A stretch of 64,000 nt of DNA from Caryophanales bacterium (lineage in GTDB: Bacteria; Bacillota; Bacilli; Bacillales; Amphibacillaceae): the NCBI GenBank assembly GCA_029257405.1, contig JARIBO010000048.1, forward strand, positions 1-64,000. The letters run 5' to 3'. Below are positions 17,206 to 25,620 of the stretch, one piece after another; within the stretch, counting starts at the first letter, position 1; each line of letters opens with the position of its first letter. Below the pieces are notes generated by a model. It saw only the letters and a program-made list of their open reading frames with translations. It did not search any database and was not told the origin of the DNA. A program made the translations under genes and the position numbers.

Positions 17206-18309
17206 ATGACTAGAAAACGAATTGTTGTAAAAATAGGAAGTAGTTCTTTAACAAATGAGCAAGGTCAAATCGATGAAGAAAAATTAACGGATCATGTGAG
17301 AGCTTTAGCTGCTTTAAAAAAAGCGAATCACGAAGTCATCCTAGTCTCATCTGGAGCTGTTGCTTCAGGATTTGCAAGGTTAGGTTATGCGTCACGTCCT
17401 GAAACATTAAAAGGAAAACAAGCAGCCGCTGCAGTCGGTCAAAGTTTATTAATTCAATCATATATTGATAAATTTAATGAGTTTGATATTATGCCGGCAC
17501 AAATCTTACTTACACGAGGTGATTTTGCAGATCGAGAGCGTTATCGTAATGCATTTGCAACCTTTTCAGAATTATTAGATAGAGGTATATTACCAATTAT
17601 TAACGAAAATGATACAGTCGTAATTGATGAATTAACATTTGGAGATAATGATATGCTTTCAGCACTTGTGAGTGGATTTATTCATGCAGATCAATTAATT
17701 ATTTTAACAGATGTTAATGGATTTTATGATAAAAATCCCAAATTACATGCAGATGCTAAAAAGATAGATTATTTAGAAACGATTACAAAAGAGATGATTT
17801 TATCAACAGAAAGTTCAGGATCAAGTGTAGGAACAGGTGGAATGAAGTCAAAACTAGTAGCAGCTAAACGAGCCTTATCATTAGGAGTACCAGTTTTTAT
17901 CGGTGTAGGAACAGGTGATGATAAATTACTGAATATCCTTAAAGGTAAAGGTGACGGCACGTATATTGCAGATTATTCAATTCAAGCGATTAACACAAGT
18001 CGTCAGTGGATTGCACTTCATTCAGAATCAGCAGGCGAACTGCATATTGACGAAGGAGCAGAAAGAGCAATTCTAAAGTCAGGGCGTAGTTTACTGCCTG
18101 CAGGAATTATAAAAGTTGAAGGTGAATTTAAGCAAGGCGATGTCGTAGATGTTTATGGAACGAATGGACATTTAGGAAAAGGTGAAGTAAGTTACAGTGC
18201 AAAAGAAGTTAAAAATGAAATTATAAGACATAAAAAAGAAAGTACGACAGATCAGTATGTACCAGCAGTTGAAGTGATTCATAGAAATCGTTGGATTGAA
18301 TTATCATAA
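17206..18309 (+). CDS. proB: glutamate 5-kinase
   Basis: A 367-residue enzyme with an N-terminal amino-acid-kinase domain (RIVVKIGSSSLTNEQG, then SSGAVASGF, NENDTV and TDVNGFYDKNP) and a C-terminal PUA domain (about residues 275-355). It phosphorylates glutamate, the first step of proline synthesis, and is usually feedback-inhibited by proline. An in-frame TTG at 17191 would add five residues, but that TTGGGGAG is the ribosome site itself, so I choose ATG 17206. It is first in the T-box-controlled operon. Confidence 0.93.
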   Translation: MTRKRIVVKIGSSSLTNEQGQIDEEKLTDHVRALAALKKANHEVILVSSGAVASGFARLGYASRPETLKGKQAAAAVGQSLLIQSYIDKFNEFDIMPAQILLTRGDFADRERYRNAFATFSELLDRGILPIINENDTVVIDELTFGDNDMLSALVSGFIHADQLIILTDVNGFYDKNPKLHADAKKIDYLETITKEMILSTESSGSSVGTGGMKSKLVAAKRALSLGVPVFIGVGTGDDKLLNILKGKGDGTYIADYSIQAINTSRQWIALHSESAGELHIDEGAERAILKSGRSLLPAGIIKVEGEFKQGDVVDVYGTNGHLGKGEVSYSAKEVKNEIIRHKKESTTDQYVPAVEVIHRNRWIELS

Positions 18310-18321
18310 GGAGGAATTATC

Positions 18322-19569
18322 ATGAGTGAAGTTATTAAAAAAGGAAAATTAGCAAAGAAAGCAAGTTACCTATTAGGTGTGAAAACAACAGAAGAAAAAA
18401 ATAAAGCTTTAAAATTAATTGCAGAACAGTTACTTGAAGATGAGCAAGCAATTTTAGATGCAAATAAACGCGATTTAAAATCAGGAAAAGAGTCTGGGCT
18501 CACTGAATCAGTTTTAGATCGAATTATGCTTGATTCAGAGCGAATAAAAGGTATTTCTAATGCGGTTAATAGTTTGACTGATTTAGCAGATCCTATTGGT
18601 GAAGTATTCGAAACAGTAAAAAAAGATAATGGTTTATTAATTGAAAAAGTTCGTGTACCAATTGGGGTAATTGGAATGATTTATGAAGCAAGACCTAACG
18701 TTACGGTTGATGCTGCAACGTTATCGCTTAAAACAGGTAATTCTGTTGTCTTAAGAGGAAGCTCTTCTGCAATTCATTCAAATAAAGCACTTGTTGAGTC
18801 ATTGCATAAAGCATTAACAAAAAGTGATATACCAGTTGACGCCGTTCAGCTAATTGAAGATACAAGTAGAGAAACTGCTAAAGAGTTCTTTAAATTAAAT
18901 GACTATTTAGATGTATTAATCCCAAGAGGAAGTGCGGGTCTAATTAAAGTTGTTTTAGAAGAAGCGACCGTTCCAGTCATTGAAACAGGAGCAGGAAATT
19001 GTCACGTATACCTAGATGAATCAGCTAAAGAAGAGATGGCAATAGAAATTGTTAAAAATGCAAAATTACAACGTCCGTCGGTTTGTAATGCGATAGAAAC
19101 AATTTTAATTCATCCAGAAGCTTATGAAAAGTTCGGTAATAAATTACTAACAGAATTAGCTGAAGAAAACGTAATTATTCATGCTGACGAGTCAATTCAT
19201 GCTAACTTTAAACAAAGTGAACTTGCAACAGAAGAAGATTGGTACCATGAATATTTAGGTAATGAAGTAAGTGTTAAGTTAGTTGCTGATTATACGGAAG
19301 CAATTGAACATATTAATAAGTATGGAACAGGACATTCAGAAGCGATTGTGACAGAAGATGATGCACATGCTAAAGGTTTCCTCGCAAGTGTTGACGCTTC
19401 TTCTGTTTATCATAATGCATCAACGCGTTTCACAGATGGTGCAGAATTTGGTTATGGAGCAGAAATGGGAATTAGTACACAAAAAACGCATGCACGTGGA
19501 CCTATGGGACTTCAAGCACTTACATCAAGTAAGTTTATTATTCAAGGTCAAGGGCAAATTCGCGAGTAA
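18322..19569 (+). CDS. proA: gamma-glutamyl phosphate reductase
   Basis: A 415-residue NADPH-dependent aldehyde-dehydrogenase-fold enzyme that reduces glutamyl 5-phosphate to glutamate semialdehyde. The catalytic cysteine is in QRPSVCNAIET; other hallmarks are PIGVIGMIYEARPNVT, PRGSAGLI and the C-terminal EMGISTQKTHARGPMGL. It lies 12 bp after proB behind AAGGAGG. ProC, the last step, is not in this window. Confidence 0.95.
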   Translation: MSEVIKKGKLAKKASYLLGVKTTEEKNKALKLIAEQLLEDEQAILDANKRDLKSGKESGLTESVLDRIMLDSERIKGISNAVNSLTDLADPIGEVFETVKKDNGLLIEKVRVPIGVIGMIYEARPNVTVDAATLSLKTGNSVVLRGSSSAIHSNKALVESLHKALTKSDIPVDAVQLIEDTSRETAKEFFKLNDYLDVLIPRGSAGLIKVVLEEATVPVIETGAGNCHVYLDESAKEEMAIEIVKNAKLQRPSVCNAIETILIHPEAYEKFGNKLLTELAEENVIIHADESIHANFKQSELATEEDWYHEYLGNEVSVKLVADYTEAIEHINKYGTGHSEAIVTEDDAHAKGFLASVDASSVYHNASTRFTDGAEFGYGAEMGISTQKTHARGPMGLQALTSSKFIIQGQGQIRE

Positions 19570-19584
19570 GAGGAGTGTTTAGCA

Positions 19585-20208
19585 GTGGACCATATAAAAA
19601 ATGTTTATTGTATTGGAAGAAATTACGCAGATCACGTGAAAGAACTAAATAATGAAATGCCCGAACAACCTTTAATTTTTAGTAAACCAACTCACGCACT
19701 CGTTCATGCTGATGATAATCTTATCGAGCTACCAAAAAATAAGGGCGAAGTACATCATGAAGTTGAAATAGTTCTTGAAATTGAACGTGATTATGAAGCG
19801 GGTTTAACAGTAAATGATTTAGTGAAGAAAATGTATATCGGCTTAGATTTAACCTTACGAGATGAACAAACAAAGCTTAAAGAAGCTGGTTTACCTTGGT
19901 TACTTTCTAAAGGATTTAAAAACGCTGCGATTGTATCTAAACCAATTGATTTTCCAACAGAAGCAGTTTTACGTGATAAAGTGTTTAGTTTGAAAATTAA
20001 TGAACGTACCGTGCAATCGGGTAAAATTAATCAAATGACATTTAGTTTAGATGCAATGATAAAATATTTGGCTGAGAATATTGGACTTAAAAAAGGTGAC
20101 CTTATATTTACTGGAACACCTTCAGGCGTAGGACCATTAAAAAATGAAGATGAATTAGAATTGATTTATGATCATAACGTAATTAGCCGGTGTAAAATTA
20201 ACATATAA
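19585..20208 (+). CDS. fumarylacetoacetate hydrolase (FAH) family protein
   Basis: A 207-residue FAH-fold protein with the acidic metal ligands of the family: EVHHEVEIVLEIERD (the HxE...E pattern), and LTLRDEQ, plus the ending FTGTPSGVGPLKNEDELEL. Relatives act as acylpyruvases, oxaloacetate decarboxylases or isomerases/hydratases of 2-oxo acids; the substrate is not evident. It starts with GTG 19585 behind AGAGGAG, 15 bp after proA, before a strong terminator, so it is probably co-transcribed under the proline T-box. That link to proline biosynthesis is unexplained. Confidence 0.82.
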   Translation: MDHIKNVYCIGRNYADHVKELNNEMPEQPLIFSKPTHALVHADDNLIELPKNKGEVHHEVEIVLEIERDYEAGLTVNDLVKKMYIGLDLTLRDEQTKLKEAGLPWLLSKGFKNAAIVSKPIDFPTEAVLRDKVFSLKINERTVQSGKINQMTFSLDAMIKYLAENIGLKKGDLIFTGTPSGVGPLKNEDELELIYDHNVISRCKINI

Positions 20209-20241
20209 AAAAACTGAGACGAATATTCGTCTCAGTTTTTT
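20207..20241. terminator. bidirectional terminator
   Basis: The perfect palindrome ACTGAGACGAATATTCGTCTC (read with its flanking A- and T-runs) terminates the proBA operon on the plus strand and the ctaM-like gene on the minus strand. Confidence 0.9.
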
Positions 20242-20791
20242 AATAATAAGGTGAAATTAAAATATAAACTAATACACCTGTAAAACTTACATATAACCAA
20301 ATTGGCATTGTAATCCGAGCAATTTTTCTATGACGTTCAACTTCCCCATTCCATGCGCGTGTAATACTTGTTAGAGCAAGCGGTACAATCGCTGCTGCAA
20401 GAATAATATGTGTAATTAATACAAAATAATAGAAACCTGCTGCAAAACCACTTCCACCAAATGGTGTTGAAGGTGATAGAAAATGAAAAGTGACGTAAGT
20501 AATTAAAAAGAAAAATGTCGTTGTAAAAGCTGCATAAATAAAACTTAAATGAACTTTAACATTCTTTTTTAGAATAGCTATTAATGCAATTACTAAAAAG
20601 ATGAACGTGAATGAGTTAAAAATAGCATTCATTAAAGGTAAGATTGTTATATCGAAAGCATCAAAGTCTTCATAACCTGGTAAGCCTGACAATACACCAA
20701 TCGCTCCAATTAAAATAATTGAAAGTGTAATAACGAATGGGCGATAATTACGTTTCTTTTTTAGCGCACCATTCCAATTGTTGTTTTTCAT
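20240..20791 (-). CDS. ctaM: DUF420 membrane protein, CtaM/YozB-like
   Basis: A 183-residue protein with five or so membrane helices, in which histidines at FHFLSP and LITHIIL could be haem or metal ligands. It matches the DUF420 family (YozB in Bacillus, CtaM in Staphylococcus). CtaM has been reported as required for function of the aa3 menaquinol oxidase in S. aureus; by extension it may help assemble an oxidase here, though the oxidase in this window is of b(o/a)3 type. It is monocistronic, with the candidate small-RNA region upstream. Confidence 0.8.
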   Translation of the reverse strand: MKNNNWNGALKKKRNYRPFVITLSIILIGAIGVLSGLPGYEDFDAFDITILPLMNAIFNSFTFIFLVIALIAILKKNVKVHLSFIYAAFTTTFFFLITYVTFHFLSPSTPFGGSGFAAGFYYFVLITHIILAAAIVPLALTSITRAWNGEVERHRKIARITMPIWLYVSFTGVLVYILISPYY

Positions 20792-20907
20792 TAAATCATT
20801 CCTTTTTATAAAAATAAAATTTCCCTAAACTAAATAATAACATATCTTTAACTTAAGTTCTGTAAATCTTACTCAAGTAGAAGAATGATTCAAGTAAACG
20901 TCACAAA

Positions 20908-20961
20908 TAAAAGCACTCAAGTTACTTTGCGAGGGGAAGCAAAAGTAATTTGAGTGCTTTT
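20908..20961 (-). terminator. long hairpin with C-rich loop, end of the candidate small RNA
   Basis: AAAAGCACTCAAATTAC... on the minus strand pairs with its near-perfect complement (one G-T pair and one bulged base). The loop exposes TTCCCCTC on the minus strand, and the stem is followed by TTTTATTT. No protein gene ends here on either strand. Confidence 0.7.
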
Positions 20962-21030
20962 ATAAAAACTAACTTATTAATGAGAAGTGTGAGTTAATAA
21001 ATCAGTACTAAAATACTTATTCAGTTAAGT

Positions 21031-21049
21031 GATAATGATTATCAATATC
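21031..21049 (-). promoter_or_regulatory. Fur box
   Basis: The minus strand reads GATATTGATAATCATTATC, 18 of 19 matches to the classic Fur box, and contains the exact 7-1-7 repeat TGATAATCATTATCA. A wider perfect dyad TAAGTGATA/TATCACTTA (21026-21034, 21046-21054) encloses it. It lies just downstream of the minus-strand promoter and could also affect the plus-strand gene at 21141. Confidence 0.85.
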
Positions 21050-21059
21050 ACTTAGGAAT

Positions 21060-21088
21060 ATTATATAATAACTAAAAATAAATGTCAA
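21060..21088 (-). promoter_or_regulatory. consensus promoter facing the Fur box
   Basis: The minus strand has perfect TTGACA (plus 21083-21088) and perfect TATAAT (21060-21065) with exactly 17 bp between them. It points away from the gene at 21141, towards 20903. Confidence 0.75.
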
Positions 21089-21140
21089 CTACATATATAA
21101 AATGTTATACTGAGGTATATAATTTTAATGAGGTGAAAGT

Positions 21141-21392
21141 ATGCAAACGTTAGTACCTATTATTGTAGGGGTTTTATTAAGCGTTGGCTTTTATAGTATA
21201 ACGTTGTTAATTAGTCGGGACCGGATGATATCAATTATGATATCAGCATTACTTCCAGTTATTGTGTTTATAATTAATTTAATTTTTGTTGATTTCACAT
21301 TAATTAATTTAAATGTTGTCTTTTCTGGAACGATTATTGGTATTTTAGTAAATGGACTTATAAGTATCCTATTAAAAAACAAATTTGCTTAA
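21141..21392 (+). CDS. 83-residue membrane protein, unknown
   Basis: A hydrophobic protein with three predicted membrane helices (about residues 4-24, 30-50 and 55-77) joined by short polar turns, and a basic end (LLKNKFA). It starts at ATG 21141 after GAGGTG. I do not recognise the family. It overlaps or nearly abuts the GNAT gene downstream, so the two are probably one transcript. The upstream region holds the Fur box and a possible TATACT -10 box (21106-21111), so iron regulation is possible but not shown. Confidence 0.6.
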   Translation: MQTLVPIIVGVLLSVGFYSITLLISRDRMISIMISALLPVIVFIINLIFVDFTLINLNVVFSGTIIGILVNGLISILLKNKFA

Positions 21393-21405
21393 AGGTGTGA
21401 GGGAT

Positions 21406-21846
21406 GTGAATTATAAAATTAAAGTGTCTAGTAAAGCTGATCGAGACTTTAAAACATTTCTCAGAAATAAAGTAAGAAAGTACAATCGTAAAGTTTCGCC
21501 AGAATTTAAAAAGCTAGATGAAATAAAAATAGTTCCACTACATATTATCGTAGAAAACGAAGTGTTAGACTGTGTCGGAGGCTTAACAGGGCGAATTAAT
21601 TGGGATTGGCTCGAGGTAGATTATTTTTGGATATCAGAACTAGCGCGTGGGAATGGATTAGGTAAAGAAGTGTTAGCTAAAGCAGAAAAAAAAGCTAAGG
21701 CTCTAGGAGCTAGCAAAGTATTATTAATGACATTTGAATTCCAAGCACGTAATTTTTATGAAAAGTATGGTTATAAAGTAGTTGGAGAAATAAAAGATTA
21801 TCCGCCTGGTAGTGCTTATTATACGTTAGTGAAGCATCTTTTATAA
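21406..21846 (+). CDS. GNAT-family N-acetyltransferase
   Basis: A 146-residue acetyltransferase with the acetyl-CoA-binding signature as ELARGNGLGKEVL and a typical C-terminal block NFYEKYGYKVVGEIKDYPPG. The frame is open from a TTG at 21385, but I place the start at GTG 21406, giving MNYKIKV, with AAAGGTG eight bases upstream. Substrate is unknown. It follows the 83-residue membrane protein and overlaps the convergent ung gene by six bases. Confidence 0.8.
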   Translation: MNYKIKVSSKADRDFKTFLRNKVRKYNRKVSPEFKKLDEIKIVPLHIIVENEVLDCVGGLTGRINWDWLEVDYFWISELARGNGLGKEVLAKAEKKAKALGASKVLLMTFEFQARNFYEKYGYKVVGEIKDYPPGSAYYTLVKHLL

Positions 21847-22509
21847 CTCCCAATTAATTTCTGTTAAATTTAAACGGCGTAAAATGTCATTTGTTTTAGA
21901 AAAAGGCTTACTGCCAAAAAAACCACGGTAAGAAGATAAAGGACTTGGATGTGGCGATTTAATAATGAAATGTTTGTTAGTATCTATTAACTTCGTTTTT
22001 TTCTGTGCTGCTGCTCCCCATAAAATATAAACAATCGGATGTTCTTTCTTATTTAGACTTTCGATTACTTTGTCGGTAAATTTTTCCCAACCTTGATTAG
22101 CGTGAGAGTTCGCTTGACCAGACTCGACAGTTAACACGGCGTTTAATAAAAGTACACCTTGTTTAGCCCAAGCAGTTAAATCACCATTCATTGGAGTACT
22201 TACTGCTAAGTCGGAAGCGAGTTCTTTGAAAATATTTCTTAAAGAAGGAGGTAATGCTGTCCCTTTTTTTACTGAAAAACTAAGACCATGTGCTTGATTG
22301 ATACCATGGTAAGGGTCTTGTCCTAAAATGACGACTTTAACATCTTGATATGGAGTTCGATTAAGTGCACTAAAAATATTTTTATATTCTGGAAAAATCT
22401 GATGACTTTTATAAGCATCTTTTAAAAAAGCATCTAGTTTTTTCAAGTAAGGCTTTTCGAATTCTTCTTTTAAAATCTCGTTCCAATCATTTTCGATTAA
22501 ATGAATCAT
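21841..22509 (-). CDS. ung: uracil-DNA glycosylase
   Basis: A 222-residue family 1 UDG that removes uracil from DNA in base-excision repair. The catalytic water-activating loop GQDPYHG (D65) and the uracil/minor-groove loop SPHPSPLSSYRGFFG are intact, and the length is standard. The start ATG 22509 has AAGGAG upstream. It is convergent with the GNAT gene, whose end it overlaps by six bases. Confidence 0.97.
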   Translation of the reverse strand: MIHLIENDWNEILKEEFEKPYLKKLDAFLKDAYKSHQIFPEYKNIFSALNRTPYQDVKVVILGQDPYHGINQAHGLSFSVKKGTALPPSLRNIFKELASDLAVSTPMNGDLTAWAKQGVLLLNAVLTVESGQANSHANQGWEKFTDKVIESLNKKEHPIVYILWGAAAQKKTKLIDTNKHFIIKSPHPSPLSSYRGFFGSKPFSKTNDILRRLNLTEINWEL

Positions 22510-22571
22510 GCTATCTAGCTCCTTATCTTAGTTTAATTTCAAGCATGTATATATTTTTAGGAGGCGTTATT

Positions 22572-22925
22572 ATGAACGGTAACATTATTAATGAGTTTTC
22601 TCCACCAACGAGTGACGAAAGAACTATGGGCATGTTTATTTATTTAGTGAGTTTTTTCACTGCAATTATCGGGCCTTTAATTATTTGGGTTATTAAAAAG
22701 GACGAATCAAATTTTATTAATTATCACGGAAAAGAATATTTTAATTTCTTTATATCTTACGCCATCTATTCATTAATAGGTAGTGTTTTAATGGTTGTTT
22801 TAGTTGGTTTTGTCATTGTGCCTATACTAGCAATAATGTACCTAATCTTTACTCTTGTCGCACTTTTTAAAGCATATAAAGGTGAATATTACCGGATTCC
22901 ACTAATATTTAGATTTATTAAATAG
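22572..22925 (+). CDS. DUF4870-family membrane protein
   Basis: A 117-residue protein with the order TSDERTMGMFIYL, WVIKKDESNFINYHGKEYFNFFISY and a hydrophobic end, typical of DUF4870 (Tic20-like) proteins with three or four membrane helices. The function is unknown. The frame extends nine codons further upstream, but TTAGGAGGCG sits seven bases before ATG 22572, so I use that start. It is monocistronic. Confidence 0.8.
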   Translation: MNGNIINEFSPPTSDERTMGMFIYLVSFFTAIIGPLIIWVIKKDESNFINYHGKEYFNFFISYAIYSLIGSVLMVVLVGFVIVPILAIMYLIFTLVALFKAYKGEYYRIPLIFRFIK

Positions 22926-22996
22926 GAAAATATTCTGTCCCTTTTCAAAAGAGGATAGTAGGGTTATTTTAGTATAGTTTATCATAGCCCACAAAC

Positions 22997-23015
22997 TGTA
23001 ACAATATTTGTTACA
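22997..23015. repeat. 19-bp inverted repeat before yhdT-panF, candidate operator
   Basis: TGTAACAATATTTGTTACA has perfect 8-bp arms around TAT. It lies 39 bp before the yhdT start and includes a TACAAT-like -10 element (TTACAAT), so a repressor here could block the operon promoter. The regulator is unknown. Confidence 0.5.
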
Positions 23016-23053
23016 ATGAGAAACAGACTTAATTTAAAGGGAGGGGATAACGA

Positions 23054-23332
23054 ATGAATCGTGAGTACACAGATTTGTACCGCTTCAAAATTGCTCATAG
23101 AGAAGCATTGATTGGTTGTGCGTTAGCTCTATTTAATATGATTTGGTGGTATGGATTTGCTTATGGCCTTGGTTCAGGTGATCCAGAAAAGTATACTTAT
23201 ATACTTGGCTTTCCTGCTTGGTTTTTTATGAGTAGTATTGTTGGTTTTCTAGTTATGGTCATCTTAGTATGGTTTGTAGTTAAATTTGCCTTAACAGAAG
23301 TTCCATTTGAAGATGTAGGTGAAAAAGATTGA
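23054..23332 (+). CDS. yhdT: YhdT-family (DUF997) small membrane protein
   Basis: A 92-residue protein with two membrane helices (about residues 18-40 and 52-77) and the conserved IWWYGFAYGLG segment of DUF997/YhdT. YhdT genes commonly precede panF, and the protein is thought to accompany the symporter, though its role is unknown. GGGAGGGG precedes ATG 23054. Its TGA overlaps the TTG start of panF by four bases (TTGA), implying coupling. Confidence 0.88.
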   Translation: MNREYTDLYRFKIAHREALIGCALALFNMIWWYGFAYGLGSGDPEKYTYILGFPAWFFMSSIVGFLVMVILVWFVVKFALTEVPFEDVGEKD

Positions 23333-24777
23333 GTGCAAATTGGCATGTTATTATTCCGCTAATTATATTTACAATCCTCGTTTTTGCAATTGGTTTTTGG
23401 TCGAACCGAAAATTATCTTCGTCAAAATCATTCTTGAGCGATTATTTTTTAGGTGGGCGTGAATTAGGTGGATTAGTTTTAGCGATGACGATGGTGGCTA
23501 CATATGGAAGTGCATCAAGCTTTTTAGGTGGTCCAGGAGCAGCTTATTCAATCGGTCTGGGTTGGGTTTTACTTGCGATGACCCAAGTAGCAACAGGGTA
23601 TTTTGTTCTATTAATATTAGGTAAAAAGTTCGCCATTGTAACGCGACGTTTCAAAGCAATTACGCTTGTTGATTTTTTAAAAGAACGTTATAAAAGTCAT
23701 ACTGTTGTTATTTTATCAGCATTCAGTATTATTATATTTTTATTTTCAGCGATGGCAGCACAGTGGGTTGGTGGAGCTTATTTAATTCAACTCTTAACTG
23801 GGTTATCTTATAGTAGTGCATTATTTATTTTTACGATAACAGTCGTTATTTATGTTGTTATAGGTGGATTTAGAGCAGTTGCTTTAACAGATACACTGCA
23901 AGGAATTGTTATGTTTTTTGGAACGTTAATCTTACTTATTGCTGTAATCATTGCAGGAGGTGGGTTAGAAAACATATTTGCAGATCTTATCTCTGAAAAT
24001 CCGAATTTAGTCTCACCTTATGGTCAAGACGGACAACTAACCCCCGCTTATGTATCGTCATTTTGGATCTTAGTTGGCGTGGGGGTAGTTGCTTTACCGC
24101 AAGTTGCTGTAAGGGCGATGTCTTACCGAGATTCAAAGTCCATGCACCGCGCACTAATTATTAGTACTATTGTTGTAGGGTTTATTATGTTAAATATGCA
24201 TTTAATCGGCGTTTTTGCACGACCAATTATGCCAGGCATCGAAATTGCCGATCAAGTAATTCCACTTATCGCGTTAGATGTATTGCCAGGGTGGCTTGCG
24301 GGGATTGTACTTGCTGCACCACTAGCTGCGATGATGTCAACGCTTGATTCATTGCTATTACTAGTTAGTTCATCTGTTGTAAAAGATATATATATTAATT
24401 ATATTAAGCCTAAAGCACCGGCAAGTCATGTGAAAAAAGTGAGTCTAGGTGTTACTTCAGTTATTGGTATTGTGGCATTTTTAATGGCACTAAATCCACC
24501 AGAACTTTTAATTTACTTAAATTTATTTGCATTTGGTGGGCTTGAAGCAGCATTTGTTTGGCCACTTGTTTTAGGTCTTTACTGGAAGTATGCAAATGCC
24601 GAAGGGGCAATTGCTTCGATGATTGTCGGAATTGGTTCTTATATTGTGATTCATTTTTATAATGAAGCAAATGAAACTTTACTTGGTGTACATACCGTAA
24701 CGATACCCGTGGTCTTATCGTTATTTTTCTTTGTAGGTGTAAGTCTCTTATTTAAAAAAGAGGCATATAAATTTTAA
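23329..24777 (+). CDS. panF: sodium/pantothenate symporter
   Basis: A 482-residue sodium:solute symporter with about 13 membrane helices, importing pantothenate with Na+. It shows DYFLGGRELGGLVLAMTMVATYGSASSFLGGPG (in pieces) and the sodium-site region APLAAMMSTLDSLLLLVSSSVVKDIY. The adjacent YhdT supports the PanF assignment over other members of the family. The start is TTG 23329 inside the end of yhdT. Confidence 0.9.
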   Translation: MSANWHVIIPLIIFTILVFAIGFWSNRKLSSSKSFLSDYFLGGRELGGLVLAMTMVATYGSASSFLGGPGAAYSIGLGWVLLAMTQVATGYFVLLILGKKFAIVTRRFKAITLVDFLKERYKSHTVVILSAFSIIIFLFSAMAAQWVGGAYLIQLLTGLSYSSALFIFTITVVIYVVIGGFRAVALTDTLQGIVMFFGTLILLIAVIIAGGGLENIFADLISENPNLVSPYGQDGQLTPAYVSSFWILVGVGVVALPQVAVRAMSYRDSKSMHRALIISTIVVGFIMLNMHLIGVFARPIMPGIEIADQVIPLIALDVLPGWLAGIVLAAPLAAMMSTLDSLLLLVSSSVVKDIYINYIKPKAPASHVKKVSLGVTSVIGIVAFLMALNPPELLIYLNLFAFGGLEAAFVWPLVLGLYWKYANAEGAIASMIVGIGSYIVIHFYNEANETLLGVHTVTIPVVLSLFFFVGVSLLFKKEAYKF

Positions 24778-24835
24778 GAATAATGTTCTATGATATAAGT
24801 ACATTAGTAAACTAAAATTAGGAGGAATGTTAATT

Positions 24836-25582
24836 ATGTTGGATTATGGTAATAAATCAATTGAGGAAGAAAGAACTTTTAGAAAAAATCAATTAGCAGC
24901 TGCTTTTAGAATATTTTCAAAGTTTGGTTTTGATAATGGTGTGACTGGTCATATCACAGTTAGAGATCCAGAGTTTACAGATAGTTACTGGGTTAATCCT
25001 TATATGAAGCACTTTAGCCAGATTAAAACATCTGATTTAGTTCGAGTAAATGAAGCAGGTGAGGTGGTTGAGGGTGATAGCGTTGTAAATAAAGCGGCAT
25101 TAGTAATTCATTCAGCTGTTCATAAGGCACGTCCTGACGCAGTTGCTGCTGCACACGCTCACACAACATACGGGCAAATTTGGTCAACGACAGGAAAGAA
25201 AATTAAACCCCTTACACAAGACTCATGTGCATTTTATAATGATTTAACATTATTTGATGACTATACGGGTGTTGTTTATGAAGGTGAAGAAGGCGAGCGA
25301 ATCGCAAAAGCACTAGAAGATAAGAAAGCGTCTATTTTAAGAAATCATGGATTGCTAACAGTAGGAAGTAGTGTTGCTGAAGCGGCTTGGTGGTTTATTT
25401 TATTAGAGCGTAGTTGTAGAGAACATGTTTATGCTCATATGTTAGGTGATGATCCAATCGAAATTAGTCCTGAAGTTGCAGCGAGTACTTATAAAGATGA
25501 AGGTTCTGTTCAATCAGGAAGAGAACAATTCCAACCTTTATGGGAAATGATTGTAAAAGAACAACCTGATTTATTAGACTAA
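24836..25582 (+). CDS. class II aldolase/adducin-family protein
   Basis: A 248-residue protein of the zinc-dependent class II aldolase/adducin fold. Metal ligands are visible as HAHTTYGQIW and the later ILRNHGLLTVG. The segment FDNGVTGHITVRDPE is typical of a subgroup annotated as class II aldolase of unknown substrate, not of fuculose- or ribulose-phosphate aldolases specifically. An earlier ATG at 24827 abuts TAGGAGGA, so ATG 24836 is the likelier start. The gene is 58 bp after panF and may have its own promoter. Confidence 0.85.
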   Translation: MLDYGNKSIEEERTFRKNQLAAAFRIFSKFGFDNGVTGHITVRDPEFTDSYWVNPYMKHFSQIKTSDLVRVNEAGEVVEGDSVVNKAALVIHSAVHKARPDAVAAAHAHTTYGQIWSTTGKKIKPLTQDSCAFYNDLTLFDDYTGVVYEGEEGERIAKALEDKKASILRNHGLLTVGSSVAEAAWWFILLERSCREHVYAHMLGDDPIEISPEVAASTYKDEGSVQSGREQFQPLWEMIVKEQPDLLD

Positions 25583-25620
25583 AAAAACATTGCTCATCAT
25601 TAGATGAGCAATGTTTTTTT
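25581..25620. terminator. bidirectional terminator
   Basis: AAAAAAACATTGCTCATC pairs with GATGAGCAATGTTTTTTT around ATTA. It serves the aldolase gene and the convergent ligase gene at 25619. Confidence 0.93.

Larger units (their letters stand above)
20903..21053 (-). ncRNA. candidate Fur-regulated small RNA
   Basis: No gene explains this gap. On the minus strand a full-consensus promoter (21060-21088) predicts a start near 21053; a Fur box (21031-21049) covers the start of the transcript; and about 150 nt later a 21-22-bp hairpin (20908-20961) with loop TTCCCCTC is followed by TTTTATTT, fitting a Rho-independent terminator. The transcript has no good open frame. A Fur-repressed RNA with an exposed CCCC loop recalls FsrA of Bacillus and IsrR of S. 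aureus, iron-sparing RNAs that block ribosome sites. I infer the RNA; expression is not shown. Confidence 0.6.
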
